Source of the DNA: Gymnodinialimonas phycosphaerae | GTDB lineage: Bacteria > Pseudomonadota > Alphaproteobacteria > Rhodobacterales > Rhodobacteraceae | Length of the DNA: 64,000 bases | Assembly: GCF_019195455.1 (NCBI RefSeq) | Contig: NZ_JAIMBW010000001.1 | Location: 3,500,001-3,564,000 of the forward strand | Direction of reading: 5' to 3' | Shown: positions 42,686 to 51,891 of the stretch, one piece after another | How positions within the stretch are numbered: the first letter of the stretch is position 1 | Layout of the letters: each line of letters begins with the position of its first letter | Translations under genes and position numbers: made by a program | The notes under the pieces: model-generated | What the model was told of the DNA's origin: nothing | Database searches by the model: none | What the model saw: the letters and a program-made list of their open reading frames with translations, nothing else

Positions 42686-42900
42686 CGCCGCGCCAGAACG
42701 ACCGCCGCGAACAACATTACCAAGCTTGCCACCATGGCGCAGCCGGTCAGCACCATCACGCTGACCGCGTCCGAGCATTGCTGCGCCCCCGGACATCCCC
42801 TGTAGCCAAAGTCCGACCAGGCCGCAAAAAAGACGAAACCTGCGAGGAGACCTAGCAAAAGGCCGAGGAGGAGCAAGACGTAGGCGAGGGCCTTCACCAC
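42682..42900 (-). CDS. Small membrane protein, unknown
   Basis: The 72-residue protein has two strong membrane helices (ALAYVLLLLGLLLGLLAGFVFFAAW and VSVMVLTGCAMVASLVMLFAAVVLA) with a loop carrying two Cys (CPGAQQC), possibly a periplasmic disulfide. It overlaps the PPOX gene by 7 bp upstream, so it is co-translated, and its stop overlaps the CIA30 gene end by 4 bp. Family not recognised. Confidence 0.65.
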   Translation of the reverse strand: MVKALAYVLLLLGLLLGLLAGFVFFAAWSDFGYRGCPGAQQCSDAVSVMVLTGCAMVASLVMLFAAVVLARR

Positions 42901-43493
42901 ATCCGCTCCGGCGCTTTCACGGGATATTCGGCGTCATAGGTCTTGCCGTCGAAGGCGGGGTCCACATCGGTGATGAAATCACCGGCTTTCGGTAGGCCTT
43001 CTGCGTCATCCCGGGTCCACAACCCCGCGCGCATGATCGCTTTGGCACATTGAAAATACACCTCTCCGGTGGTCACCACGATCACGGACCTGGGGTGCTT
43101 GCCGCGCTGTTCGAACGTCGATGTCACGTCCGGGTCGTCGGTCAGCACCGCCGTCCCGTTGATCCGCACCACATTATCCGCGCCGGGCACCATGAACATC
43201 AGCGAGACGCGCCCATCGCGAACGATGTTGCGCAGGCTATCGATGCGGTTGTTACCGCGCCAATCGGGCATCATCAGCGTCCTGTCATCGACGATGCGGA
43301 CGACGGGGCCGTCGTCCCCCCGGGGACTGGCGTCGGTGCCCTCGGGACCGACGGTGCTGATCACGACGAACCGCGCGGCCTCGATCCATTGGCGATAAAG
43401 CGGGGTGAGACCGGGCACCACCTTCTTGAGTGAGGTGGGCACGGCAGCGTCATAGAGGGCTTCCAGCGCGGCGATGTCGGTAATCGTTTTCAT
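42894..43493 (-). CDS. FMN-binding PPOX-family protein
   Basis: The 199-residue protein belongs to the pyridoxamine-5'-phosphate-oxidase-like split-barrel flavoproteins (MSMEG_1061-type). Features are ARFVVISTVGPEGTDASPRGDDGPVVRIVDDRTLMMPDWRGNNRIDSLRNIV, then VSLMFMVPGADNVVRINGTA, and IVVTTGEVYFQCAKAIMRAGLW. These supply the flavin pocket. The substrate is unknown. It is translationally coupled to plsC (4 bp overlap). Confidence 0.87.
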   Translation of the reverse strand: MKTITDIAALEALYDAAVPTSLKKVVPGLTPLYRQWIEAARFVVISTVGPEGTDASPRGDDGPVVRIVDDRTLMMPDWRGNNRIDSLRNIVRDGRVSLMFMVPGADNVVRINGTAVLTDDPDVTSTFEQRGKHPRSVIVVTTGEVYFQCAKAIMRAGLWTRDDAEGLPKAGDFITDVDPAFDGKTYDAEYPVKAPERMW

Positions 43494-44215
43494 GGTGCGT
43501 GTCTCACAAATCCAATCTCATCCAGCAGAGCGTCGCTGGCGGTTTCGATCTCATGCTCCAAACGGGCGAGGAAAGGTTTCGGGGCCATTCCCGGTTCAAT
43601 GCGGGGCAGGAATTCCACAACCGCCACACCCGGTTTTCGGGTGATGCCCTTCTTCGGCCAAAACACCCCTATGTTGGTCGCCACCGGCACACAGGCCTGA
43701 TCCATTTGCCCATAAAGCGCGCCGGTTCCGGCCTTGTAAGGGGCCGAGACGCCGGGCGCGATGCGGGTTCCCTGGGGGTAGATGATCAACTGGCCGCCCT
43801 GTTGGCGGCCCGAACGGACATCCTCCAGCATCTTCTTGATCGCCGCGCCACGTTTGCCGCGATTGACGGGAACGCAGCCAATGCGCAACCCGTACTGACC
43901 GATGATCGGGGCGTACATCAGTTCACGTTTCATGATGAACTTACCCCGTGGGACGGCGTGATAGATGGCCATGACGTCCAGAAAGCTTTGGTGTTTGGCG
44001 GCGACCATGACCTCATCGGTGGGGGGCGTGCCGCGGACTTCGATTTTCAGGCCAACCATCCAGCTGAGGGTCCAGAAGACCCAACGGCAATAGGTGTGGC
44101 AGGCGAAATGGGCACCGCGGGGACTGAACAGCGCCCAGGGAAACAACACGACGCCGATCACCAGCATCGCGACATACATCTGCACGATGTGAACGAAGGA
44201 TCGGAGGGTTTGCAT
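43490..44215 (-). CDS. plsC: 1-acyl-sn-glycerol-3-phosphate acyltransferase
   Basis: Converts lysophosphatidate to phosphatidate at the inner membrane. The 241-residue protein has an N-terminal membrane segment (MYVAMLVIGVVLFPWALF) and the acyltransferase motifs: HQSFLD (HX4D), GCVPVNRGKRG, YPQGTRIAPG, in which Gln replaces the usual Glu of EGTR, and CVPVATNIGVFW. This substitution occurs in related LPLAT enzymes. Start ATG 44215 overlaps the ftsX stop (TAATG). It is in one run ftsE-ftsX-plsC-PPOX-small membrane gene. Confidence 0.9.
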   Translation of the reverse strand: MQTLRSFVHIVQMYVAMLVIGVVLFPWALFSPRGAHFACHTYCRWVFWTLSWMVGLKIEVRGTPPTDEVMVAAKHQSFLDVMAIYHAVPRGKFIMKRELMYAPIIGQYGLRIGCVPVNRGKRGAAIKKMLEDVRSGRQQGGQLIIYPQGTRIAPGVSAPYKAGTGALYGQMDQACVPVATNIGVFWPKKGITRKPGVAVVEFLPRIEPGMAPKPFLARLEHEIETASDALLDEIGFVRHAP

Positions 44216-45117
44216 TATTGAAGGCCTCGCAAGGTGCGGAACGCGGCAAATCGTGTCGCCAAAAAGGCCGTGGCGGCCGCAAGAAGCGGGATCAGAAGCG
44301 GCCAGAGCCACCCCGCGCCCGAAAAGCTGAGGCCGGTCAGGATCGCTGCCGTGTCGCGCGTCGAGGGCAGGATCATCACGGCAAGCACGCCGATCGCGGT
44401 GCCCACGGCGGCCCCGGTCAAGGCGCGCACGGTAAAGCGGCGCACGAAGGCTTGGGCGATGTAGCTGTCGCGTGCGCCCACTAGGCGCAGCACGCGGATC
44501 ACCTGCTCATTCGCCGAGAGGGCGGCCTGAGCCGCGAGCGTCACCATGGCGGCGGTGGCCCCAAGGATCAGCACCAGCGCGAGGCCCCCCAGCAGGCGCA
44601 GGCGGCTTGCTGCCTCTGCCAACGGGCGACGCCATCGGTCGTGATCATCAAGAACGGCCCCCGGCGCTTCCGCGACAAGGCGCTGGCGCAAACCGTCGGC
44701 GTCATAGCCTTCGGACGTTTCGATGACTTCGATCAGACGGGGGATGGGCAGGTCTTCAAGCGGCAGGTCCGGCCCGAACCAGGGGGCCAGCAGCGCCTGC
44801 TGGTCCTCATCGGTCATGGCGCGGGCGCTTTCGATGCCGGGGGTCTGTTCCAGAATGGTCAGGACGGCCCATGTCTGCGCCTCCAACTCTGCCGGAGGGG
44901 CAGAGATACGGATGGTGGAGGACTGCGCCAGTGCATCGGACCAGCGGTCCGCCAGGCGGCCCGAGGCCATGGATAACGCCATGGCGAAGACAGCCAGGAA
45001 GGCCATCGCCGCCGAGGTGGCCAGTGTCAGCCGTGCGGATTGCCCGCTGCGGGGCACCACACGGTCGGCTTGCGCATCGCCGCGCACCAAGGCGAAGAGG
45101 TCTGCCCCCAAGCTCAT
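44215..45117 (-). CDS. ftsX: Cell division protein FtsX
   Basis: Membrane subunit of the FtsEX complex that controls cell-wall hydrolases at the septum. The 300-residue protein has four membrane helices: one near residue 30-50 (LATSAAMAFLAVFAMALSM), then three in the C-terminal half (LGGLALVLILGATAAMVTLAA; LTGAAVGTAIGVLAVMILP; AGWLWPLLIPLLAAATAFLAT). Between is a periplasmic domain with LTILEQTPGIESARAM. NEQVIRVLRLVGARDSYIAQAFVRRF is typical of FtsX/MacB permeases. It overlaps ftsE and plsC. Confidence 0.92.
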   Translation of the reverse strand: MSLGADLFALVRGDAQADRVVPRSGQSARLTLATSAAMAFLAVFAMALSMASGRLADRWSDALAQSSTIRISAPPAELEAQTWAVLTILEQTPGIESARAMTDEDQQALLAPWFGPDLPLEDLPIPRLIEVIETSEGYDADGLRQRLVAEAPGAVLDDHDRWRRPLAEAASRLRLLGGLALVLILGATAAMVTLAAQAALSANEQVIRVLRLVGARDSYIAQAFVRRFTVRALTGAAVGTAIGVLAVMILPSTRDTAAILTGLSFSGAGWLWPLLIPLLAAATAFLATRFAAFRTLRGLQ

Positions 45118-45791
45118 AGGTCCGCCCCCGCGCTGATGATCTGCCCGCCCTGGATCCGCAGCACCCGCGCCTGAACGCGCTGCTTGGCGGCGCGGATCAG
45201 CGCCAGATCATGGGTGGCGATGACAACGGTCTTGCCCAGCTTGTTCAATTCGACCAGCAGGTTCAGAAGCCGCAGGGACATGTCCCAATCGACGTTGCCG
45301 GTAGGCTCATCGGCAAGGATCAGATCCGGATCCATGATGATCGCGCGGGCCAGCGCCGCGCGCTGACGCTCGCCCCCTGACAGTTCGGGCGGGAACGCAT
45401 TGGCGCGGGCCGAAAGGCCGACCCAGCCGATCAGTTCCGTCAGGTTGCTTTCCTGGACCATGCTGCCCTTGCCGGTGACCGTCAGGGGCAGGGCGAGGTT
45501 GTCTCTCAGGGGTAGATGATCCAGGAAATTGCAGTCCTGATGCACGACACCGATGCGTTGGCGCAGATCCGCGATGCCATCGCGGGCGAGGCCCGTCGCA
45601 GTATGGCCGAACAGGCTGATGTGCCCGCCCGTGGGCAGCAGTTCGGCATAGCACAGCTTCAAAAAGGTGGTTTTGCCCGCGCCCGAAGGTCCTGTGAGGA
45701 AGTGGAAAGAGCCCGGCGGCAGATGCAACGACAGGCCTGAAAGAAGCGGCTCGGCCCCGTACCCATAGGCGGCGTCCTGCATCTCGATCAT
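45114..45791 (-). CDS. ftsE: Cell division ATP-binding protein FtsE
   Basis: ABC ATPase partner of FtsX. The 225-residue protein has Walker A GPSGAGKTT near residue 40, the Q-loop VVHQDCNFLDHLPLRDNLALPL, signature ELSGGERQRAALARAI, Walker B LILADEPTGNVD and the H-loop VIATHD. The HQD(C/F)xLLxxxxVxxNVAxPL pattern is diagnostic of FtsE. It begins the reverse-strand run ftsE-ftsX-plsC and is divergent from the zinc-ribbon gene. Confidence 0.93.
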   Translation of the reverse strand: MIEMQDAAYGYGAEPLLSGLSLHLPPGSFHFLTGPSGAGKTTFLKLCYAELLPTGGHISLFGHTATGLARDGIADLRQRIGVVHQDCNFLDHLPLRDNLALPLTVTGKGSMVQESNLTELIGWVGLSARANAFPPELSGGERQRAALARAIIMDPDLILADEPTGNVDWDMSLRLLNLLVELNKLGKTVVIATHDLALIRAAKQRVQARVLRIQGGQIISAGADL

Positions 45792-46032
45792 TGGAATTCA
45801 GCCCCTACCCTTGCGCTGTCCCTGTGTCGCATTGTTGCCGCGGCACTGCAATCGTGGGCGCGCGCCTTGACGCGGGACTGAGTCGTTGTTGCAACTGCAA
45901 TCGGCCTGCGATTTTACGGGGATTGGAAAGGTCCCGCCGGGTTGCTAACCTTTGCGGTGAAGTTGCGACGGGGCGGTGCGCCTCGCTGCCTGAAGGTCCG
46001 ACGTTTCGGCCCCAAGATCAGAGACTAACCCG

Positions 46033-46848
46033 ATGCGGCTAACCTGCCCCAATTGCAGCGCAAAATACGAAGTCGACGAAGCGATGGTGCCCCCTGGCGG
46101 GCGCGATGTACAGTGTTCGAATTGTTCGCAGACGTGGTTTCAGCCCGGACCCCGGCGGGTAGAGCCACCTGCGCCAGAGCCGGCGCCCGAACCCGCCGCC
46201 CCCGAGCGAGAGCCGCGCTTGTCGGAAGTCGCGGTGGAGGGGCCAAGCGGTGCGCCGGGGGCTGAGGCGAACGCCGAGGCACCGCGCCCGACGCGGCGAC
46301 AGATCGATCCCGGCGTCACCGATATCCTGCGAGAAGAGGCCGAGCGCGAAGCGCGCTTGCGTCGGGGTGATCCGCCGCCAGAGCCTGCCCCGCAGCAAGA
46401 GGAAATGCCCCTCGCGTCCAAGCCGCGCCCGACCCGCGAAGAGCGCTTGGCCGAGTTGGAAGGGGCCGAAGACGCCTTTGACACAGAGCAGATTTCCGCA
46501 GCCGTGGCGAGTGCCGCAGCCGCCTCGCGGCGCGAGCAGTTCCCCGATATCGAAGAGATCAATTCGACCCTCCGCGCCACAGGGGACCGCCATGAGGATG
46601 AGGCCAGCGCGACGGATGTCGATACGGTCGGCGCCGCTGGTCGCCGTCGCGGATCCGTGCGGCGCGGGTTCTTCATGATGATCATCCTGGCCGCGGTTCT
46701 GGTCGGCATCTACAGCTATGCGGGCCAGATTTCCGAGGCCGTACCGCAAGCGGGCCCGGCGCTGGAAAGCTACTTGGACACCGTGAATGCAGCCCGGTTC
46801 TGGTTGGACGATATGGCCCGGTCACTGGCGAGTGGCTCTGAGGGGTAA
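46033..46848 (+). CDS. Zinc-ribbon (MJ0042-type) membrane protein
   Basis: The 271-residue protein begins with the zinc ribbon MRLTCPNCSAKYEVDEAMVPPGGRDVQCSNCSQTWF (CxxC...CxxC), followed by a long Pro/Glu/Arg-rich, probably disordered region (residues 40-205) and one membrane helix (FFMMIILAAVLVGIYSYAGQI) near residue 215-240, with a short periplasmic tail. Such proteins are common in Alphaproteobacteria and sometimes called thioredoxin-like by mistake. The role is unknown; a sensor or anti-sigma-type anchor is possible. It is divergent from ftsE. Confidence 0.82.
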   Translation: MRLTCPNCSAKYEVDEAMVPPGGRDVQCSNCSQTWFQPGPRRVEPPAPEPAPEPAAPEREPRLSEVAVEGPSGAPGAEANAEAPRPTRRQIDPGVTDILREEAEREARLRRGDPPPEPAPQQEEMPLASKPRPTREERLAELEGAEDAFDTEQISAAVASAAAASRREQFPDIEEINSTLRATGDRHEDEASATDVDTVGAAGRRRGSVRRGFFMMIILAAVLVGIYSYAGQISEAVPQAGPALESYLDTVNAARFWLDDMARSLASGSEG

Positions 46849-46907
46849 GACCTTCTCCCACCCCCGTTTTCGCCCCGAAACGGGTACGTGCCGTTACGCC
46901 GCGTGCG

Positions 46908-49472
46908 TCAGAATTGCTCCAACAACCTGCGTAGGTAATCCCGCTCGATCTCGGGGCGGGCCTGTTCGGCGGCGCGGTCGCGCAGCAGGTCCAGAAGTTC
47001 GCGTGCGCGTTGGCGGGCTTCTTCGTTCTCACCCAAACCGTTCTCGTCGGACCCAAAGGCACCATTGTTGCCTGCCTGTCGTCCCAGTGGGTCTTGCAGC
47101 GGGCGGCTTTCGGCCATGTTACCTTCGGCTTGTCCTTGGCCGGGCTCTGCGCCTTGTTCCTGTGCCAAGGCCTCGCCCAATTGCGTCATGCCCTCACGCA
47201 GGGCCTCCATCGCCTCGGATTGCAGGTCCAGCGCCTCGGCAATGTCGCCGCGTTCCAGCGCATCCGCCGCCTCGTCCATCGCGCGACCAGCGTCGCCAAG
47301 CTGGTCCAGCGCCTCGTCGCCCGCTTCGGTGCCAGTGCCGGGGAGGCGACGGGCTTGTTCTTCCAACTGGCGCAATAGTTCCTGTTGCCGCTCGGCCAGG
47401 GATCCTTCGCTGCCATCGCCACCGGCACTATCACCGGGGTTCTCGCCCTCTTGGCCGGGCTGGTTGCCTTGGGGTGCATCGCCCTGCTGTTCGCTTTGCT
47501 GGCCTGGGCGGTTGGGGTTGAACTGCTCTTGCAGGTCCTGGAAGGCGTCGTCGGACAGCTCCTGTTGGCCGCGCAGCGTGTCTTGCAGGCCTTCCATGGC
47601 CTGTTGGCCGGGCGTTTGCGGGCCATCACCGCTGCCGTCGCCCTGGGTGATCTCCATGTTTTCCAGCATCTCTTGCAGGGCCTGCAGCATCTCCATCGCT
47701 TCGGCGATGCGGCCTTCCTGCATCAGTTCTTCGATGCGTCGCAGCATCTCATCCAGGTCGGCGCCGGTCATTTCCTGCCGTTCACCGCCCTGATCGGGCT
47801 GGTCGGTATCGTCGCCGAACTCCGTATTGTCGGCGAGCTCCTGCATGTAGTCGTCCATCGCCTCACGCATTTCCTGCATCAGTTCGGCGATCTCTTCGTC
47901 AGAAGCGCCTTGGCGCATGGCTTCCTCTAGGCGTTCCTGCGCGCGGCGCAGACGCTCCAGCGCGCTACCGGCATCGCCGAATTCCAATTCCAGCGCGGCG
48001 TTCCAGAGGATTTCGGCCACGTCTTCCTGTGCCTCGATCGAGATGAAGTCGATGGCAGATTCCAGCCGCTGAATGGCGGACCGCAGGGCGAGGTAGACGC
48101 CTTCGTTCAACCCGTCTTCGGGCCGATGGGTCAGTGCACGCAACAAGCGGGCAGAGCGTTCGGCGTTTTCTCGGCTCCACAGGATATCGCGGCGCAACTC
48201 GATCAGCCCGTTGGCGAGCGGGTCAAAGAAGCGCTGACCGGGCAGGCGGGCCACGTCGTAGGAGGCGGTGGCGATCTGGCCCGCGTCATCCACGGCGGTG
48301 AGGGTGAGGGTCACGGGGAGGTTGGCGAAGGGATGTTCCGACAGGTCTTCCAGCACAACTTCGGTAAACTCATCGCGGTTGCCCCGGAACGGCATCGGCA
48401 GGTCGAGAACCACAGGCTCACGTGGCTCGGGATCGACGGCGAGGCCAAAGCGGCGGTCGGCGGCATCGGCATTTAGGCGGATTGTGGCGGTGCCTGAACT
48501 GACGCCGTAATCATCAGTGGCGGTGAATGTGAACTGCATCGCACCGGGCGGCTCGCCCTCAACCTCTCCGTCCAGCGCAATGGTGGGCGGTTGGTCCGGG
48601 CGGACGGAGACGGTCCACTCGCGCCCGCCCGGCCCGTCGACGGCCAAGGTGCCGCCGCGTTCCATCGTGACGGTCTGGGCGTAGGCGTTGGGGTCGGGTT
48701 CTGGCATCGGCCCGATGTCCGTGCGCAGGGTAATCTCGCCGGGCGCCCCGTAGGCGCGCAGGGTGATGTCGGATCCCAAGGGGGCCTGGAACCCGTCGGC
48801 AGTGATGTCGTTGAGGTAAAGGGACGGCAGACCGGTGTAGATCGGCGGCTCGACCCAGCCTTCCCAAGATGGCCCGGCAGAGGCCGTGGCGGCACCCGGG
48901 CCAAGCGGAACCTCGCCGACCTCAGTCACACGCGACAGGCCTCCGAAGAGCAGCGCCATGGCAAGTGCGACCGCGCCAATGTAGCGCAGCGCATAGGGAT
49001 CGGCGCGAGAGACCCGCAAATCGGGCTGCGGCGCACGGGCGCTTGCGGCGCGATTGGCCATGCGGGCGACGTGAGTGACCCAGACTGATCGGCTGGCCGC
49101 ATCGCTCCCACCGACGGCGGGTGTATCAAGCAATGTGGTGATCGGGCGACCCGGCATGGTCGCGTCTAAACGCTCCAGCGCCTCGGCATGGGTCGGCATG
49201 TTGAAGCCGTGGATGCCAAGGGCAATCAGAACCAGTGCGGCCAAGGAAACAACGCCCAGAACGCTCCAGATGACGGTCGGCGACGCAAGACTGCCCGCCC
49301 CGAATGCCAGCGCCGCGAAGACCACGAAGACCAGTGTCCAGACGGGCCAAAAGGCGCGCACGAACCGTTCGGCAACCATGCCTGCACGGGTCAGTCGCAG
49401 CGGCCAGATCAGCCGCTTGATCGCGTCGGTCTTGGGGCCCGTGTCGGCGTTATCCTCGGTCATATGATCCAT
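46908..49472 (-). CDS. TIGR02302/DUF4175 large membrane protein
   Basis: The 854-residue protein has two N-terminal membrane helices (about residues 36-90), a third near residue 170 (YIGAVALAMALLFGGLS), a large predicted extracytoplasmic beta-rich region (residues 190-400, with PSLYLNDITADGFQAPLGSDITLRAYG), and a long Gln/Glu/Met-rich helical C-terminal third (MQEMREAMDDYMQELADN, LQALQEMLENMEI). This architecture is the TIGR02302 family, conserved in Alphaproteobacteria and often next to lysA, as here (22 bp after lysA). Function unknown; an envelope role is inferred. Confidence 0.88.
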   Translation of the reverse strand: MDHMTEDNADTGPKTDAIKRLIWPLRLTRAGMVAERFVRAFWPVWTLVFVVFAALAFGAGSLASPTVIWSVLGVVSLAALVLIALGIHGFNMPTHAEALERLDATMPGRPITTLLDTPAVGGSDAASRSVWVTHVARMANRAASARAPQPDLRVSRADPYALRYIGAVALAMALLFGGLSRVTEVGEVPLGPGAATASAGPSWEGWVEPPIYTGLPSLYLNDITADGFQAPLGSDITLRAYGAPGEITLRTDIGPMPEPDPNAYAQTVTMERGGTLAVDGPGGREWTVSVRPDQPPTIALDGEVEGEPPGAMQFTFTATDDYGVSSGTATIRLNADAADRRFGLAVDPEPREPVVLDLPMPFRGNRDEFTEVVLEDLSEHPFANLPVTLTLTAVDDAGQIATASYDVARLPGQRFFDPLANGLIELRRDILWSRENAERSARLLRALTHRPEDGLNEGVYLALRSAIQRLESAIDFISIEAQEDVAEILWNAALELEFGDAGSALERLRRAQERLEEAMRQGASDEEIAELMQEMREAMDDYMQELADNTEFGDDTDQPDQGGERQEMTGADLDEMLRRIEELMQEGRIAEAMEMLQALQEMLENMEITQGDGSGDGPQTPGQQAMEGLQDTLRGQQELSDDAFQDLQEQFNPNRPGQQSEQQGDAPQGNQPGQEGENPGDSAGGDGSEGSLAERQQELLRQLEEQARRLPGTGTEAGDEALDQLGDAGRAMDEAADALERGDIAEALDLQSEAMEALREGMTQLGEALAQEQGAEPGQGQAEGNMAESRPLQDPLGRQAGNNGAFGSDENGLGENEEARQRARELLDLLRDRAAEQARPEIERDYLRRLLEQF

Positions 49473-49494
49473 CTGCCGGGGCGCACGCGGCCCG

Positions 49495-50760
49495 CTACAT
49501 CCATTCAGGGAGTGTATCTCGGTTTATCATGTCGTCAAACGATGGACGCGCCCGGATGACGGCGAATTGATCGCCGTGGACCAGAACCTCGGGGATGAGG
49601 GGGCGGGTGTTGTATTCCGACGACATGACGGCACCATAAGCCCCTGCCGAGCGGAAGGCGATCAGGTCGCCCTCGCCCACCGGGGGCAGGTTGCGCTGTT
49701 TCGCAAAGGTGTCGCCACTTTCGCACACGGGCCCGACGATGTCATAGGGCGACTGCTCTGCGCCGGGGGCGGCTTCCACGACGGGGATGATATCATGGTA
49801 GGCGCCGTACATGGCGGGGCGGATGAGGTCGTTCATCGCCGCGTCGAGGATCAGGAAATCCCGACCTTCGCCATGTTTCACGTAGATGGTGGACGCCACA
49901 AGGATGCCCGCATTGCCAGAGATCAGGCGGCCGGGTTCAATCTCGATCTCGCACCCTAGGTGGCCGACGGTCCGCTTGATCACCTCGCCGTATTCGATGG
50001 GCAGCGGCGGGGCGGAGTTGGAGCGTTCGTACGGGATGCCAAGCCCGCCGCCGAGGTCGAGGCGGCTGATTTCATGGCCGTCGGCGCGCAGCTGCGCAGT
50101 AAGGTCAGCGACCTTGGTGTAGGCGGTCTCGAACGGCTCAAGCTCGGTGAGTTGGCTGCCGATGTGGACGTCGATGCCGATGACCTCAAGGCCTGGAAGA
50201 GAGGCGGCGAGCGCATAAACCTCGCGCGCGCGGGCAATGGGGATGCCGAACTTGTCCTCTTTGCGCCCGGTGGCGATCTTTTCATGGGTCTTCGCGTCCA
50301 CATCCGGGTTCACACGAACGGTGATGGGGGCCGCGACGCCAAGGGACGTGGCGACGCGGGACAGGCGTTCCATCTCGGGCTCTGATTCCACGTTGAACTG
50401 CCGGATGCCGCCCTCCAGCGCCAGCCGCATCTCGGCTTCGGTCTTGCCGATGCCGGAGAACACGATCTTCTCACCCGGAACGCCTGCGGCCTTGGCGCGC
50501 AGGTATTCGCCGCCAGACACCACGTCCATCCCCGCGCCAAGCGCAGCCATATGGGCGATAATTGCTTGATTTGAATTGCTTTTCATCGCGAAGCAGATGA
50601 GGTGGTCAAGGCCGCTTAAGGCGTCTTCGAACAATTGGAAATGCCGGGTCAACGTTGCCGTGGAATAAGCATAAAAGGGCGTGCCGACGCTTGCGGCGAT
50701 GTCCGCAACGGACACATCTTCGGCGTGCAGCACGCCGTCCTTGTAGAGAAAATGATCCAT
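49495..50760 (-). CDS. lysA: Diaminopimelate decarboxylase
   Basis: PLP enzyme that makes L-lysine from meso-diaminopimelate. The 421-residue protein has the PLP-Lys region FYAYSTATLTRHFQLFEDAL...CFAMKSNSNQAII near residue 60, GMDVVSGGEYLRA, HIGSQLTELEPF, DLGGGLGIPY, EPGRLISGNAGI, and the C-terminal CESGDTFAKQRNLPPVGEGD with the active-site Cys. ATG 50760 is the family start. It is divergent from the quinone oxidoreductase gene. Confidence 0.96.
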   Translation of the reverse strand: MDHFLYKDGVLHAEDVSVADIAASVGTPFYAYSTATLTRHFQLFEDALSGLDHLICFAMKSNSNQAIIAHMAALGAGMDVVSGGEYLRAKAAGVPGEKIVFSGIGKTEAEMRLALEGGIRQFNVESEPEMERLSRVATSLGVAAPITVRVNPDVDAKTHEKIATGRKEDKFGIPIARAREVYALAASLPGLEVIGIDVHIGSQLTELEPFETAYTKVADLTAQLRADGHEISRLDLGGGLGIPYERSNSAPPLPIEYGEVIKRTVGHLGCEIEIEPGRLISGNAGILVASTIYVKHGEGRDFLILDAAMNDLIRPAMYGAYHDIIPVVEAAPGAEQSPYDIVGPVCESGDTFAKQRNLPPVGEGDLIAFRSAGAYGAVMSSEYNTRPLIPEVLVHGDQFAVIRARPSFDDMINRDTLPEWM

Positions 50761-50839
50761 CGCGCGCGTTCCTTCTGTCTTGCAAGCGGCGACGTAGCAC
50801 CTATCCAATGGGGTTCAAAGAGGCTCACGAGGGAAGACC

Positions 50840-51814
50840 ATGGTAAAGACGGCGATTATCGAGGCCCACGGCGGCCCGGAACAGTTCAAGATTGTGGATC
50901 TTGAGGTGGGAGAGCCCGGCCCGGGACAAATCCGGATCCGCCACCACGCGGTCGGATTGAACTTCATCGATTGTTACCAGCGGTCGGGATTGTATCCGAT
51001 GGAACTGCCCCAGGCCTTGGGGATGGAGGCCGCAGGCGTGGTCGAAGCCGTGGGCGAGGGCGTGATGCATCTGAGCGTTGGTGACCGGGCCGCCTACGCC
51101 TGCACGCCGCCCGGCGCCTATACGGAGGCGCGGGTGATGCCCGCCGCGCAGGTCTGCCCATTGCCGGACGAGATATCGTTTGAAGAAGGCGCCGCGATGA
51201 TGCTCAAGGGTTTGACAACGCACTACCTTTTCCGACGCACGACACCGATTGCCAAGGGCGACACGGTGCTGTTTCACGCCGCAGCGGGTGGCGTGGGGCT
51301 GATCGCCTGCCAATGGGCACGCAGCGAAGGCATTCGGCTGATCGCCACGGCGGGCAGCGCAGAGAAATGCGCGCTGGCGGTGGAGAATGGGGCCGAGGTC
51401 TGCATCAATTACCGGACCGAGGATTGGGTCGCAAAGGTGCGGGAGCTGACCGGCGGCAAAGGTGTGGACGTCGTGATGGACTCGGTCGGGGCGGATACAT
51501 TCGAGGGATCGCTTGATTGCCTCAAGCCCTTGGGGTTCATGATTTCTTTCGGCAATGCCTCGGGTCCCGTGCCGCCGTTTGAACTGGCGAAACTGGCGCA
51601 GAAGGGGTCGCTGAAAATCACCCGGCCAACATTGTTTGCCCATATCGCGGATCACGCGACGTGCCAGCAGATGGCGGCGGAACTGTTCGAGAAGGTGACG
51701 TCGGGCGCGATCAAGATCCGCATCGATCAGAGGTTTGCCCTTGAAGATGTGGCCGAGGCCCACCGGACGCTGGAGGCGCGGAAAACGACGGGCCAGACGG
51801 TGCTTACCCTCTGA
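50840..51814 (+). CDS. NADPH:quinone oxidoreductase (QOR family)
   Basis: The 324-residue zinc-independent MDR protein reduces quinones with NADPH. It has AIIEAHGGPEQFKIVDL at the start, NFIDCYQRSGLYPMELPQALGMEAAGVVEAVGEGV, the nucleotide site LFHAAAGGVGLIACQWA near residue 150 and a conserved C-terminal RFALEDVAEAHRTLEARKTTGQTVL. The catalytic zinc ligands of alcohol dehydrogenases are absent. The last codons and stop lie in an 18-bp perfect tandem duplication. Confidence 0.92.
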   Translation: MVKTAIIEAHGGPEQFKIVDLEVGEPGPGQIRIRHHAVGLNFIDCYQRSGLYPMELPQALGMEAAGVVEAVGEGVMHLSVGDRAAYACTPPGAYTEARVMPAAQVCPLPDEISFEEGAAMMLKGLTTHYLFRRTTPIAKGDTVLFHAAAGGVGLIACQWARSEGIRLIATAGSAEKCALAVENGAEVCINYRTEDWVAKVRELTGGKGVDVVMDSVGADTFEGSLDCLKPLGFMISFGNASGPVPPFELAKLAQKGSLKITRPTLFAHIADHATCQQMAAELFEKVTSGAIKIRIDQRFALEDVAEAHRTLEARKTTGQTVLTL

Positions 51815-51833
51815 CCGGTGCTTACCCTCTGAC
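51798..51833. repeat. 18-bp perfect tandem duplication across a stop codon
   Basis: CGGTGCTTACCCTCTGAC occurs at 51798-51815 and again at 51816-51833. The first copy encodes the last residues and stop of the quinone oxidoreductase; the second is non-coding. A recent slippage or local duplication is the simplest explanation. Confidence 0.9.
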
Positions 51834-51870
51834 GAGGTATATCAATGGTGTATCAATTTGAAATCCGGCC

Positions 51871-51891
51871 CCGGACCAAGGCCCGGTCTAC
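51871..51891. repeat. Short hairpin repeat at DUF2834 gene 3' end, copy 2
   Basis: Matches the element at 30279-30299 in 19 of 21 bases, in the same orientation relative to its gene, and again includes the stop codon of the minus-strand gene it borders. The GC stem could act in termination or mRNA protection. Confidence 0.6.
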
